Origin: Edaphochlamys debaryana
Taxonomy: Eukaryota; Chlorophyta; Chlorophyceae; Chlamydomonadales
DNA length: 64,000 bases
Direction of reading: 5' to 3'
Assembly: GCA_016858145.1 (NCBI GenBank)
Contig: JAEHOE010000053.1
Location: forward strand, 310,001-374,000
The notes beneath the pieces were generated by a model. It was not told the DNA's origin and searched no databases. It saw only the letters and a list, made by a program, of their open reading frames with translations. Numbering within the stretch: position 1 is the stretch's first letter; every line of letters starts with the position of its first letter. Of this stretch, positions 1 through 12,300 are shown in pieces. The translations under genes were made by a program, and so were the position numbers.

Positions 1-237
1 GCTTTCTCGACTCCTTCCTCAAAGCTTTTTGCGTCCCTTTGCTGGGCTTCTTCCTCTTCTTAAGCTTGATCGGGGTGCTGAGGGTGTTCATGAAGGTTGT
101 TGCGCTCTGAGAGGTCTGGCCACGTGCGAAGCGGTCCTGCATGGGGAGGGCCAGGAGCAAGAGGATGGAGGTCCCGGGACTCCCGCATTAGTCATCTGCC
201 AGCCTGCTCTTAGGGCCACGGGTTGCCTCCCTCAGCA

Positions 238-3200
238 TCATGGTCCACCCATCTCGAAAACCAACGCGGGGGGCGGGCCATGCCCCGCCTGAAAGGCACG
301 TAAGGAATGCGCAATCACGCAAGATCGTACGGCAGCATGCCGTACCTGCAGTACAGTGGCCGACATGCTGCTGACGTGGCTGCCGATGAAGAAGTCGGCC
401 TGCGTCGCAATCTCCTCCTCCACCATGCCCAGGAGGGAAAGCGACCTGAGGCGAGGGGAAGGGGGCCAGGGGGCCACGTCCAGGGGCCACGTGGGCATGG
501 CACGCTTGCCTCCTTGCGTCCCCCGTGTCCGAATGCGACACCTATCGGGAGGCGTAACGTTGGGGGTCGAGCGGGCTGGTATTCTGGCTATTCCTCACTG
601 TGCTGCACCCTGGGACAACAGCCTACGGTATCCACTATGCACGCCGTTCCCATGGCACCCTTCCCAGGCCCCAGCCCACACCACATGCTCTGCAGCTCTT
701 GAGCCACCCCTCGCCCCTGTCCTTCCTCCTCACCTGAACCCCACGACCTCCTCAAGATCCTCCATATTGTAGTACACGGGATGCAGATCCACCTGCTTGT
801 ACAGCTTGGTAATTGCGGGGCGGATCACGGGATGTGCCATGACGAACAGATTGGGGCGGCCTGAGGACAACTTCCTCTCCAGCTTGGCCATCTGAGCCAA
901 CGTCTGGTTGACGAATACCCTGTACAGGCGTCCATCCCGCCCGGATCGTAGCAGCCTGACAAGGCATGCTTACAGCCGGTGCTTAGCAGCCAGCGACACT
1001 TTACAAGACCCCTTGCACGCGCACCGAAAACCGCCCAGCTGCTCTGCATAGCCCCGGCGCGACCCACCTGTTGCCACATGTCAAAGCCTGTCATTGTGCG
1101 GGCGCGGAACGGCAGGGCAGGGAGGTTTGAGGCCATGCCAGCTCTTAGTTCCAGCCAGCGTGATAGTTGGGCAGAGAAGACCGTTCATGGCTTGCAGTCC
1201 TCCCTGACCTCGCTCGTAAAGCTTGCATGCCCCGCTCCCTCCGAGTGGCCTCCGCGCTGGACTCCCTAAGCCCTTCCTAAGCCCTTCCTCACATATGTCC
1301 TCGTACGGCCGGATGTGTACTGCCAAGTACGGCGCATCGGCTCCGCCCAGGCTCTGCTCCCGGAAGCGGTTCACGATGTCAAGCATGTAACGGCTCCTGA
1401 CGAGGCTTTGCAGCACCTGTGTGCGGCGAACGAGGGACGGGATGTCTGGTCACGGTCCTTGGAGAGGGCCCCATGCACTGCCTGTCCACCAGTCGACCTT
1501 ACGTGTCGTGGCACCCTGTCATCCGTCTCCCGCCACCAACTGTCAACCGACTAACCGACAAGATCCGGAGACCCACCTGCAGGTACATGTCGTGGCACAC
1601 CTGCCCCGTCTCCTTGAGCCTGAAGCAGGCGGCACCCGTGTCCCGTACCGCCGTCTGGTAAAGCATGAATCCTGCGTACCTGCGGTCAGTGCCGACGGGT
1701 GGGTGGGCGGTGGCAGTGGCTGGGCGACGTGTAACTACGCAGCTTGACGAGGTGTACCCCCAAAGCACGCATTGGGAGTTGTGATCCCGTGCGCGTGTTA
1801 AGCAGCCCTCAGGGCAACCCTTACCAGAGAGTGGTGTTCCCTCCTTGATTGGTGGGCTCAAGGCCTTCCCTCGACTGCAGAAGCCCCCGGCCAACCACAA
1901 GCAATCCTGTCTCGCCTCAGGACGGACCACTCACTTAAAAGGCCTCAAATGATCGGCTATGTTACACAAACTCGAGCTTGAGCAGTCGAACGAGTTGAAG
2001 TCCTTGAAGCGGTGGGCTTCGTCCCACGTCACGTTGAGCGCTCGGAAGCGGTCCAGGTTTCCGGCCTCCACAAAGCGCATGCCCGCCACGTGACCCACGA
2101 AGTCCAAGCGTCCATTCCATCCCGCGTCCAGGAGCTCCTGAAGGATTTGGAGGTGTGTTGGGCAACGAGGAAACCGTAAGCAGGGGTTTGGCGCACCGCC
2201 GCTGCCGCAGGAACACGAAGTGTCCCCGGTCCTCCCCAAACCCCATAACTCCCTGGCGCCCCTGCCCGCCAACCTGCCTTCCCTTCCCCGTTAGCGACTT
2301 GCCTCCTGAGTCACTATGGACTGTTGTTTGGAGAGGTGATCAAGGTCGTACAGCTGCACGGCGACAACCGGCAGTCACGCTGTTCGTTAGCGCCAACCGC
2401 CGCGCCCGTCCTCTCTGTCGTACACGTATTCCATTCCCCGCTTACCATGTCGAAGTCCAGGGGTCTGGTGCCTCCAAATCCCCCCTCTAATGCCTCGTTG
2501 TTGAAGTGGAGGGGGAGGATCTGTGCATTGGAGAGAGAGTTTGACCAGTTGAGGCCTCTTTGGGGGATGTGCTGAATGTCAGAGGTGGACCTTGCAGGCC
2601 CGGCCTCGCCCCTCCTCGGCCCGGCACCTTGCCTGGTGAATGACGACTGTGCGGTTGAACAGGCGGCCGAGAACCAGGGCCTCCCGGAGTCCCATCATCT
2701 GATTCCCGGGCCCTGCACGGGCCAAAGATAGACGCGAGGAGGTTGCTATTGGCGGTCTGGCAACGAGGGTTGCATGGCGCACGAGGCTTGACAGGTCAAG
2801 CAAGCGCCCAAGATGGTAGGCGGCGGCACAGCTGGTAAGGATCCTCCTGGGGTATCCCAGGCTGCGTCACTTCCCCCTCGGTGCTCTTCTGTCTTTCCCA
2901 AATACCGGTACTTATGCACCCTTCACGTCCCTTGTGGGGACGTCCCACCGGGGCGACCCTCCCAATCCGTCTCACCGAACGGCAGCAGGGGGTAGAGGTA
3001 GCCACCCTCCGAGACAGGGACACGCCTGGTCTTGGCGCTGCCAGACAGCGGTACCACCTGAGAAAACGAGGAGCCGCCAATCAATGTACGAGCCCGACAG
3101 CAGCCAACGAGCCCATACCGGGCCGTAGGGGTGGGCTACCCACGGGCTGCTCACTCTAGCGGTCGGTACTGCTCACCGGGTCGGCTGCGCTACTCTTCCT

Positions 3201-3281
3201 CGGCGCTGCTGCCACTAGCATCGAGGAGAAGGCCAGGAGCCACAGCAGGGGGGCCCAGGCCGCGCATGGCGACGAAGCCAT
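238..3281 (-). CDS. O-fucosyltransferase-like protein (GDP-fucose protein O-FucT family), secretory
   Basis: Predicted glycosyltransferase of the plant/algal O-fucosyltransferase family, which transfers fucose from GDP-fucose to protein or glycan acceptors in the ER/Golgi. Exons, 5' to 3': 3177-3281, 2976-3057, 2633-2712, 2446-2520, 2303-2353, 1935-2137, 1577-1679, 1293-1416, about 734-955, 346-445, 238-288; a 20-nt micro-exon at 1068-1087 is possible and the join across 955-1293 is not resolved. Exon 1 encodes a signal peptide with a WAPLLWLLAF core. Exons 2-3 join in phase to give GPGNQMMGLREALVLGRLF, the family's N-terminal GxGNQ block. Exon 8 gives YLAVHIRPYEDIC, the H-R loop that contacts nucleotide sugar. 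The segment ADFFIGSHVSSMSATVLQ near the C-terminus matches the family's late conserved block. Length is about 410 aa, normal for the family. Two introns (after 2633 and 2303) use GC-AG boundaries. The acceptor substrate is unknown. Confidence 0.8.
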
Positions 3282-3350
3282 GCGGCCCTGCGGGCCGCAA
3301 GAAGGGTGGGGAGGCGGGGGCGGGGGCATACTCAGGCTGTGTGTGACTGG

Positions 3351-3515
3351 CGCGATCTGGTCAGGGCCCCGACACGCGCCGACCACTTGGCCCTCCCGCT
3401 GCCTCCTTTCAAGGCCCGCCGGGCTGGCCTGGCCCCCCTGCGCGATTTGGTGAGGGCCCCAACATGCGCCCATTTACCGGCCTCCCCGCTGCCTCCTTTG
3501 CCAGCCCGCCGGCCT
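3351..3515. repeat. Two-copy direct repeat, about 80-90 bp unit
   Basis: Two imperfect tandem copies, about 3351-3432 and 3441-3515. Each runs from GCGAT(C/T)TGGT through an AGGGCCCC(G/A)ACA core to CCGCTGCCTCCTTT and CCCGCCGG. The repeat lies just upstream of the O-FucT-like start codon, so it would sit in that gene's 5' UTR or promoter. Confidence 0.7.
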
Positions 3516-3795
3516 GACACGGCCGTCCCCCGCAGGGACACCTGCTGCAGGACCGGGGCTCCCCCGACAACTGAGGCACGCTCGTGACACCCCCTTGGGG
3601 CCTTGCAGCTCGTGCATACAGGCTCTGGAAGCGGGGTCCTGCAACCGATGACAGCTGACGTTTTACCCGGCTTTGCCCTGCCCGTGCAGTCCCCGACGGC
3701 ACGGTCTGTCAGCCTCCCGTCCACTCCACCCTCACTTCACTTGCCCTGCCTGGTGCACGTGTTTGCTGTCTTGCTGCTCAGCACCCACACGCCGG

Positions 3796-3882
3796 TGGTG
3801 CGGTCCGGTCCTGTCCTGTCCGGTCTGGTCCGATCCGGTCTGGTCTGGCCTGGTCCGGTCCGGTTCCGTCCGGTCCGAAGCG
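3796..3882. repeat. Simple repeat of degenerate GGTCC/GGTCT pentamers
   Basis: About 85 bp of GGTCC/GGTCT/TGTCC-like pentamers on the plus strand, with no plausible coding in any frame. It appears to be a degenerate microsatellite in intergenic sequence. Confidence 0.85.
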
Positions 3883-6365
3883 TGCTGGAGGCTTTGTGGA
3901 GTGGGTCTGGGGGGTGCAGAGCACGGGAGTGGTGGCGCGTCGCAGGGGGCCATGCAAGGCTGCCCGCGAGGGTTGCAGAGCGGAGCGGTGCAGATGCGGT
4001 TAGGGCATGGTCCACAGCGCCGGAGGGAGGGAGGGCCATGCGTGCCACCCCCTCACACGGAGTGCTCTGTCGCCTCCTGCCTTGCTTGCACCCAGGGGGG
4101 GGCTTACAGCTGTGCACATGGGCTGAGACCCTGGCACGCAAGCGCTCGCACCTCACCTAGATCGAGCTTAGGTTATCGGCGTTCTTGTACCAGAGTGCCA
4201 GGGCCAGAGCTGCCCTGCAAGTCTGTCGGTTGCACACGGTTGGGGCCGGTTGGCGGGTTCGGTTAGGGCGGTTAGGCCAGCCTACGGGCTGCCGGAAAGG
4301 GGACACAACACCCTGTAACCTACAACCACGCTTCGGCAGAAAGCAGAGGATCCTCTACGGGTCTTTGCTTCCCGTTTTGCGCGGTTGGGGGCGTGGGTGC
4401 AACATGCCCGGATGTGCCTCCACGAACCCTGCCCTGGTCGCCGAACGCGCGTGTTACGTACCTGGCTGATGAGCCTATGTTGGTTGACACGAAAGCCGAA
4501 AGCTAACTCCGCGGCAGCGACGATTTACAACCACCATCGGCCCGTCGGCCTTCAACTCCGGGTCGCTAACTCCTCCTCGGGGGCTCCATGTTGCTGTAAG
4601 CTAAAGTACTGTGTGCTGTAAGCTCAAGCATATGCGCCCGCCTGGCGCCTGCCTCAGCGAGTTGAAGCGGCGTCACACGGTCGCCAGAACTCGCGGTTTG
4701 ACCGATAAAGGTACACAGCGATACACTTCGCAAGAATTAATGAAGGTCCAGCCGGTAAGCGCGAGCCCGGGCTCTGTCGCTGTAGCGGGGAATGGCGTGC
4801 GGGCCCTCAACTCTGCTTGCTTTTCGGCCCAATCTAACAGTGCGTGGCTTCTCGGTAGTATCCTGTATTGCTTAGGAGTCTGCAAGGCGGTAAGACGCGC
4901 GGAAGTTTGTCCGCCGCGACGGCGTACCGCACCGCACTACTTCTTTTGCGTGGCCACACGCAACGATTCTGCAGCCTCTGCACAGCCACTGGATCTGTTC
5001 CCCGCGAGACAAGATGCGGAGCGCTTGGGACCACCCAAGCCTACCCACCACTGCCATGACCCACGCGCCGCGGCCGCGCCCTTTTCCCCCCGCAGCGTCT
5101 TCTCAAGCGCATCCGCGCTCGTACAATGCTAGACTGGGCGTGGGAGGCACGGAACCGGGGGCTCAGCCTCATCACAAACACCTTGCCAAGAATTCCGGAG
5201 CGCCGCCGGACCGGAGTGACCTCGGAATCCAGGTTACCAGACGCCCGCCGGGGAGATGGCGTTGAAATTGCTTGAGAAACACTCACGGCCATGCTTGCGC
5301 AGTTGAGGTTGCATATTTGCATCGTCCCAACCGTAAACCTTTACTCACGCGCACGCCTCTTGTGAGTCCTTCAGCAAGCCCGCCTTCAGGCTCCTGCTGC
5401 AGTGGAACACGACGCCTCGTCCGTGGAACAGGTGTTGGGTCAGCGCCCCCAATGTCCCCTGCCAAAAGCCAACTGGGAGAGTCAGCCCCCAACCGATACG
5501 CACAATCAATAGCCATACTGGTGATACTGCCCTGCCGTAAAGTGTTCTCAATGTGTGCCCGCGCGCCGCGCACAGAGGGCGAGGGTTATAACCCTGCGTT
5601 CAGTCAGCATGTTCCACATCAGACCAAATGCGAAGAGCAAGATAAGCGGTTGGTACGAGCACAGGCTATCGTACTGTGCCGGCAACACGATCAGGCTCGC
5701 CACCGCATGGATCCGCTTCATGTACTGCTGTACTGCTGGTGTTCAGACCCGCCTGCCTGAGACGAATATGCAACACGAATACTACTACTGTATAGTAAGC
5801 GTGGCACACGCACGCCGCTCGTTCCAAATCAACCCACACCAGAAATGCCATAACAAGGCCACGCAGCCCATCCATCTAGATGCAAGAATACGCACGGGTA
5901 GGACACCATTTGTTCTGCATGGGACCAATCCTGAGCATCCTTCCCCGCCCCTTCACGCCTCCCCGATAGCCCTACCACATCGATACACGTCATGAAGGCA
6001 TAGACGTGTTCGGCACACCCTGAGCCTCTGCGCTGACCTCATACGCCGAAGCGCCAGGTTTGTGAACCCAGAAGCCCGAAGCGAAAGCGCGCAGGCCCAC
6101 CCAGCACCTGCTTTGTACCGCGCCACGATGCCACCTGCTTGGCACCGCCCCCCTGCCGCGTGCAACGCATGCACTCACTTGCCCCCACCCTCAGCTCATG
6201 CCTCTCTCCACTGCCCTCTCCCCACAGGTCCCCCGGGGACGGCCCGCAACCACTCATCAGATCTGGGCCCAGCCTGCTGATGCAGCCAGCCAGCCAAGCA
6301 AGACCTCCCTCCACACGCTCCTCGCTGCACGATATTGAGGGCACGCGGACGCCACGCTGCGCGCC

Positions 6366-9300
6366 TCAGTGCCCCGCAGACCCGCCGGTCCCTCCGAGCA
6401 TGGCCTCCCTCCGGACGCCCCCGAGCAACAGCCGGCTGAGGTCGGGTCCTGCCACCTCCTGTGGGGCGGGCGGGCACGACGGGGCGGTAACGACAAGGCA
6501 GGGCAGTCGAGAGTGGGGCGAAGGGCGTGGTTGTGTAGGCGCCATCCACCTTGCGGCTCGCGCACTCCCGCCGTAACGCCATACGCCCCGACGTGAGTCT
6601 TCAGTCCGTAGCCAGCGCCGCCCAGCAAAGCCAAAACCCGGCCCGCAGTCTACCGTCTGACTATCAGCCCATCCCTTTCAACTAACCTTGAGAAGCGTCT
6701 CGATGCCCGCGAGGGCCTCCGTCGCCGAGGGCCGCCGGTCGGCCTCGATTGCGAGGCAGCGCCGCAGCAGGCGCGCGGCACCGGGCGGCAGGCGGGGGGA
6801 GGTGGCGCGGAGCAGGTTGGGGGCGGCGGGGAGGTAGGGCGCCGTGGGCAGGAGGTGGCGCACGGCCCTGCAGCCGTGAGCGGGTGCAAGAGGGTACCAG
6901 GGTGTGCGAGAGGGTTTGCAAGGGTACATGGAGCGAGGGTGTCGGGGTTCACGCTTGGCCCGGGCGTCGCCCCACACGTCAGGACACGTAGACGGTCAGC
7001 CGCCTAGGAAGCTTGAGAGTAGCTGGTTCCGTCCCAGCGCGTACCTGAGTGTCGTGCCGTGCATGAGAAGCCACAGCACAAGACCCGCACTGTACACGTC
7101 AGATGCAGGTGACAGGTGCCCAGAGAGCACCACCTCTGGTGCGGCAAAGAACGGTGTGCCCTGGGGGTGCGCAGAGGTGAACGGAGTTGGGGCAGGGTCG
7201 GGTACGAGGCACGAATTCAGAGCGGGAGTTAAGTGCCTCCCTCCCCAAACCACCTTGGGCACAGTGGCACCCCCCCGCTAGATACCGGCCTGGATCGCCC
7301 ACCTGCACCATGTTGCTGAGGTGCGTCTGGGAGGGCCCCTGCAGCTGGGCGCTGAGGCCGAAGTCCTGAGGGGCGGCGGGGAGCGGCGGTGCAGGGGGCG
7401 GGAGGTGAGTGGTGGGCACGCAAGGGGTGGAGCCTGGCGCATCAGCAGGGCCCAGCACGCATGCACTGGCCCATTCCATATTCGTACCGCAATCTTGAAG
7501 CTCCGGCTCAGTAGTGACGTGACTAAGGCGGCGTTTTGGGCCTGCCGCGCCGCCGCCACCTCCACTGTCTCTGCCTCCGCCGTCACAGTCAAAGCCATGG
7601 CCGTGGAACGGACGGGCACGAGCGTCCTCGGGCCGCCGCTGACCGACAGGGACGCGTTGTCCAGCGCCGAGGTGGAGATGGTGGCGGTTGTCATGGTGGT
7701 TAGGGTGTTGAAGGTGGTGCACGACGTCGAGGCGCCGCCGCAGCTGCTGGCGGCGCCGCCAGCTTCTGAGGCGGGCGGTGTACGGCAGCCTGCAGCGCTT
7801 CCGTCAGCCGCCGCCACCGCGCCCGCCCCTGCAGCGGCCGCGGCCATTTCCTTAACGGCCGCGCCCCACAGCGCCGGTACGGCCTGCAGCGTCGTGACGT
7901 CGAGCCCGCATGTCGTACTGCCGCTTGCCGTACCAACGGACGCCGAGGCGGTTGCGACTTGGGATTTGCTCGAGTCGGCCGACATGCTGGTCGTGCCGCC
8001 AGGGGCGAGAGGCAGCGGCTCCTGGCATTGAGGGCTTCCGCGGCTTGCGGTGGCGGGGCGGTTGCCATAACGACCCGCTCCGGATCCGTTGCCAACCGCT
8101 GCAGTCGGCAACTGGCGGCTGGCGGTTGGCGTTGCCGGTTGAGAAGTTAGTACGGGCTGTACGGCCTTCACCAGGACGTTGTTGTCGGTTAGGTCGCCGT
8201 GCTGCACGGGCAATGAGGGGCACGCGGACGTACAACCGTCAGAATCCGCGCCCTGACCCCAGGAGTCGGCTGCCACGCCGGGGCTCCAGAACTATTCCTT
8301 GCCCTCTCAGCCCCCAGCCTCAGCCCCTGCCCCAGCCCTAACCCTGGTCCCAAGACTCACGATGACCCCTCGCAGGTGCAGGTACGCCAAGCCCTGCAGC
8401 ATGTCTCGTGCCGCCACCAGAGCCAACAGCATGTTACCCGCCGGCTCGAGCGAGCCTCCCGTCAGGAAGCCCAGCCCCGGCATTGAGGCAGCAGATGCTA
8501 GCTCCGGCTCTTTGGCCGCGATCCCTATGGAGGCGGGCGCTGCCGGGTCGGCCTCCGTCGGGCTGACTTCGGGCGTGGAAGCAGCGCGAGTGGGGTCGGT
8601 CGTTGAGTCGGTGGGTGGGCGGGCGGCTGCGGCGGTTGCGGTGGCGTCGGCGGCGGCCTCCTCCGCGACTGGTGTGAGGGCGGGGCTGGCGGAGGCGGTG
8701 CGGAGCAGCGAGGCTGCCGCGGCGGAGGGCGAGGGCAGCGGTGCTGCAGCGGTGGGGGCTGGTGAAGGGCAAGAGGGCTGCTGGGAGGCGGAAGCGGGTC
8801 GGGGTCGGGTGCCCTCGGCGCTGCTCCGTCGGCTGCCTTCGAACGAGGCGGCGCCTTGCAGGCCAGCCGGCGGGGAGTGGAAGAGCCCAGCCGCCAGCGC
8901 GTCCCGCAGCGTACCGCCCTCGCAGTACTGCATCACCTGTACGGCACGGCAAACGATGGAACGGCCACTTACGAGGCAAATATGGTCAATAACAAGCTAA
9001 AGGCTGAGATCCCTTTTGCTTTATTGTGCGGACCCCAACCAGGCCCCTCCAGGCACGCACCAGGCGCAGTTGGATGGCCGCGAGCGGGTCCGCATCGGAC
9101 AACCCTGACAGAGCCGCATAGACGGGGCTCGAATCCTCAGATCTGCAGCGGCAGATAGCGCCACAAGGCTGCCGTTAGAGGGTTACGACGAGGGGAATGA
9201 CCAGGTACAGGAACGGGCCGCAGTGGCTAATGCCTGGCCACACAATCCAGCGCATACTGTCAGGGCGGCGCACGCACGCAGCTCCTCGCTACCACGCGTC

Positions 9301-12300
9301 CGCATGAAGGATACTGGTCCGTTGCACCCCCAGAAGCAATCCAAATTAGCAACAGAACCAATGTTGGCGTGAAGCACACGGCCCCGCTGGACTGACGACT
9401 CACAGGCTTGGCATGTGCGCGCCGCGAAGGCACTCGATGGAGAAGTCACTGCAGGGCGCGGATAGGGGTCGACCAGGGGTGAGCCGGAACCGAGCTCACC
9501 GTCCCTTCCATCTCCTTTCCCGTGCGAAACACGCACGGCATGCTTCTCTATGCGACACTCCCCCCACACTTTCCACGCTCAGAACGCTCTCGGGCGCGGC
9601 TGCAGGCCGCTACCCACTCACTCGGCGCATTCCCACGGCGCTAGGGCCAGCCTGCCAACCTGCCCAAACTGCCAATTCCCCAAACTGCCCAAACTCACTA
9701 GGTGGGCACAATGTGCGCATGGTCGAGCTGCATCGTCAGCGCCACCTCCCGTGCCAGACGCTCGCGCCGGCCGGAGCTGTCACCTGGAATGGGCATGGCG
9801 GGACAAGTCTCGGAAGGGACGCGGACCTGGAGCCTAGCAGAGGTTGGCTGAGCCCATGAACAAACCGTCAACAGCCAACCGGCAACCGGCCGACCGCTTG
9901 CCTGCGTGGAAGAACATGACCTTGATCGCGGCGGGCAGCCCGCGCCATTGGCCTGAGGTGTGGGGAGGCGGGCGTGGGGGTTTGGGGGAGCGCAGGCGTG
10001 TCTGGGGTTGATGAGGGTTTGATGTGGGAGGGAGCTCAAGTCGCAGCTCCCTGTCGCATGAAGAGACACAGGCACAGCTGCGGGCCACACACGCTTCCCC
10101 CTCTCCTTCACATTATACCCCCACCCCCAAGGATCAGCACCGGCGGAGGGTGATGCACTCAGGCATGAAACAAGCGGCTCACCTAGGTAGACCACTCCGT
10201 ACGCGCCCCGCCCCAGGATCTTGACGCCCCGTCGGCCCTGCGTGGATGGCGGGTCCGCCTCCAGCTCTCCGCTGCTCATCCCAACCCCCGCGGCGGCTAC
10301 ACGCGCAATGGCGGCGGCCTGCAGTGAACCACACAGTGTGGGGCAGGACGGAAGCGTAAATCGCAGTTGGAAAGTCGGCAAGAAGGCGTCGTACTCGTTT
10401 GGGTACAGGTCTGTACGGCAGGCCGTATCTTACCTTGACGGTAGTCATCATCTCGTTGATCTGGCCTGCCATGGCGGCATGGAGGCCCCCTGCCGGCCCG
10501 CTGCTGCCCTCCCCAGCGCTGCCCCCGGACCGGTGGCTGCCCGCCCCCGCCTCCGCAGCGCCGGCGGCGGCCGCACCCGCGGGCCGCGGCAGCCTCCCGG
10601 GCGGGCCCGGCAAGAGAATGTCGGCCATAACGTCCTGCTACGCGGGCAGCGGGCAGGGCGGAAGGGAAAGACACAAGGCGGCGGCTTTTGACTCTTGACG
10701 AGGGTAGCCGGTGCAGTAACAGCGCTCCTACAAGGCCGGACCGCGGCTCGCACCAACACCCCTTGCTGACGATGCAGACGCCCCCAACGCGCCCACAGCG
10801 CTTTGACGGCTACGGTGCATAGCGCGGCACGCCAACATCAAACCAGAGCCCTAGCTAGGAGCCGCTAAGAACCGTACCCTGGGGCCCCCGCTTACCGCCT
10901 GGCCGCCGAAGAAGCTCGCGCTGAACCCCGAGTCGGCTTCTGGCAGCGATGCGATAAGGGCCGGCCGGGGCGACGCCGCCGGCACAGCCATCACACCGCC
11001 TGGCTCCACCCCGCGCGTACCACCCGCCCCGTATCCAAGCACGAGCACAGGTGCCGGCGACGCCAGGGGTATCGGCACAGGCATGGCTGCTACCTCTGTT
11101 GCCGCCGCTGCCGTCGCCTCAAGCGCTACCGCAGAGGTTGCGGTCGCGATCGGGGGTGGCGGGGGTGGGAGCGCAGGTGGAGCAGCGCAGGCACCGTCCG
11201 GACTCGGTCCCGGGGAGCCGCCGCTACCGCCGCCGCCAGTCTCCACGGCCTCCGCCTCCGCAGCCGCTTTCTTGGCCGCGTCGGCATCTGCGGCGGCCTG
11301 GGCGGGGCCACCCCTCCGGCGCCGCACGGCCCAGACCGCCGCCAACGCCAGTAGGGCCAGGCCGACGCAGCCGCCCACAACACCGCCCACGATTGCACCC
11401 ACGTTGCTGCTGCTGCTGCTGTCGCCGCTGCCTGCGCCAGCGGGCGGATCAGCGGCAGAGGCCTGGAGCAGCTGTGTCGCTGCCGCGAAGACTGCGACGG
11501 GGGGATGAGGGAAGGGGTTGTTCGTATTGATAAGTACAGACGGGGGAGGGTGGCTGAGGATTCCCCACCGCATCACCGCCGTGCACCACCGAGCGTCTTG
11601 CCAGAGGGTAGCTAGTTCTCTCAACCATTATTGCACTTGTCGGGTTGTGCTCAACGGAGCTCTTGCCCTCCCAGCCGCCCCACTCACGCCCAGCCACATC
11701 GCAGGGTGTATCAGCCGTGGCGGAGGCAGCCGTCGGTACGACAAGCGCCGTACTGTTCGCAAGCGCGACGCCTCCCAGCCAGACCGCCGTGAGGTTCAGT
11801 ACGGCAGGAGTGTACGGCGCATATGGGCTTGGCGCCGAGAGTAAGCTGGCGTTCCCGCCTGTGCTGCCGTTGGTGGCCTGGGAGCGGTTAGGAGCGGTTA
11901 GGGAGGAGAAAGGTGTGAGAAACGTCACGTGCGAGAAAAGATGGAGGAGCCCGAGACCGCGCAGAACAGCATGCAGGCCAGGGCATGAATGCCCACTAGA
12001 AGGCCCCCAGGGGATGGACGCTCAGCCTATAACGCACGGGCCTCATGGGACTAGCCACCCCTGTGCGCCCAGGCGCCCCTCCTCGCCCCGACCCTGAAAA
12101 GCCCTGCACGCGAGAAGCACTTTCACCCCCTGTCCCCCTCACCCCAGAGGCGTTGCTCAGATGCAGCAGCAGGCCCCGAAGCCCGGGCGGCAGCCCTGCG
12201 CCTCCTGAGTCCGCCAGGCTGCAGCCGGGCCCGCTTGGGCCCACCGAGGCCCCCGAGCCTCGCGCGCAGTGGGTCAGCGAGGCGCTGGTGACGGCCGCCA

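Larger units (their letters stand above)
3282..6365. other. Intergenic interval with no confident gene; weak minus-strand candidate exons
   Basis: The interval lies between the O-FucT-like start and the kinase stop, so it should hold the kinase 3' UTR and the O-FucT promoter. The nearest minus-strand TGTAA is at 4529-4525, which would imply a 3' UTR of about 1.8 kb. Open stretches on the minus strand at about 5604-5738 (reading MKRIHAVASLIVL...), 5345-5551 (ending at a GTGAGT donor) and 4872-5057 could be exons of a small gene. Their third positions are not GC-rich, unlike every confident gene here, and no family is recognised. They are left as unsupported. Confidence 0.4.

Noticed and set aside
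7321..8031. Long plus-strand open frames opposite the kinase exons (also at 8299-9000)
   Set aside because: These are antisense shadows of GC-rich minus-strand coding sequence; the minus strand carries the kinase motifs.
9115..9150. tRNA-like B-box (GCTCGAATCC) suggesting a tRNA gene
   Set aside because: No A-box or cloverleaf pairs around it. The segment is a phase-consistent kinase exon (9061-9142) reading into LRLVMQYC.
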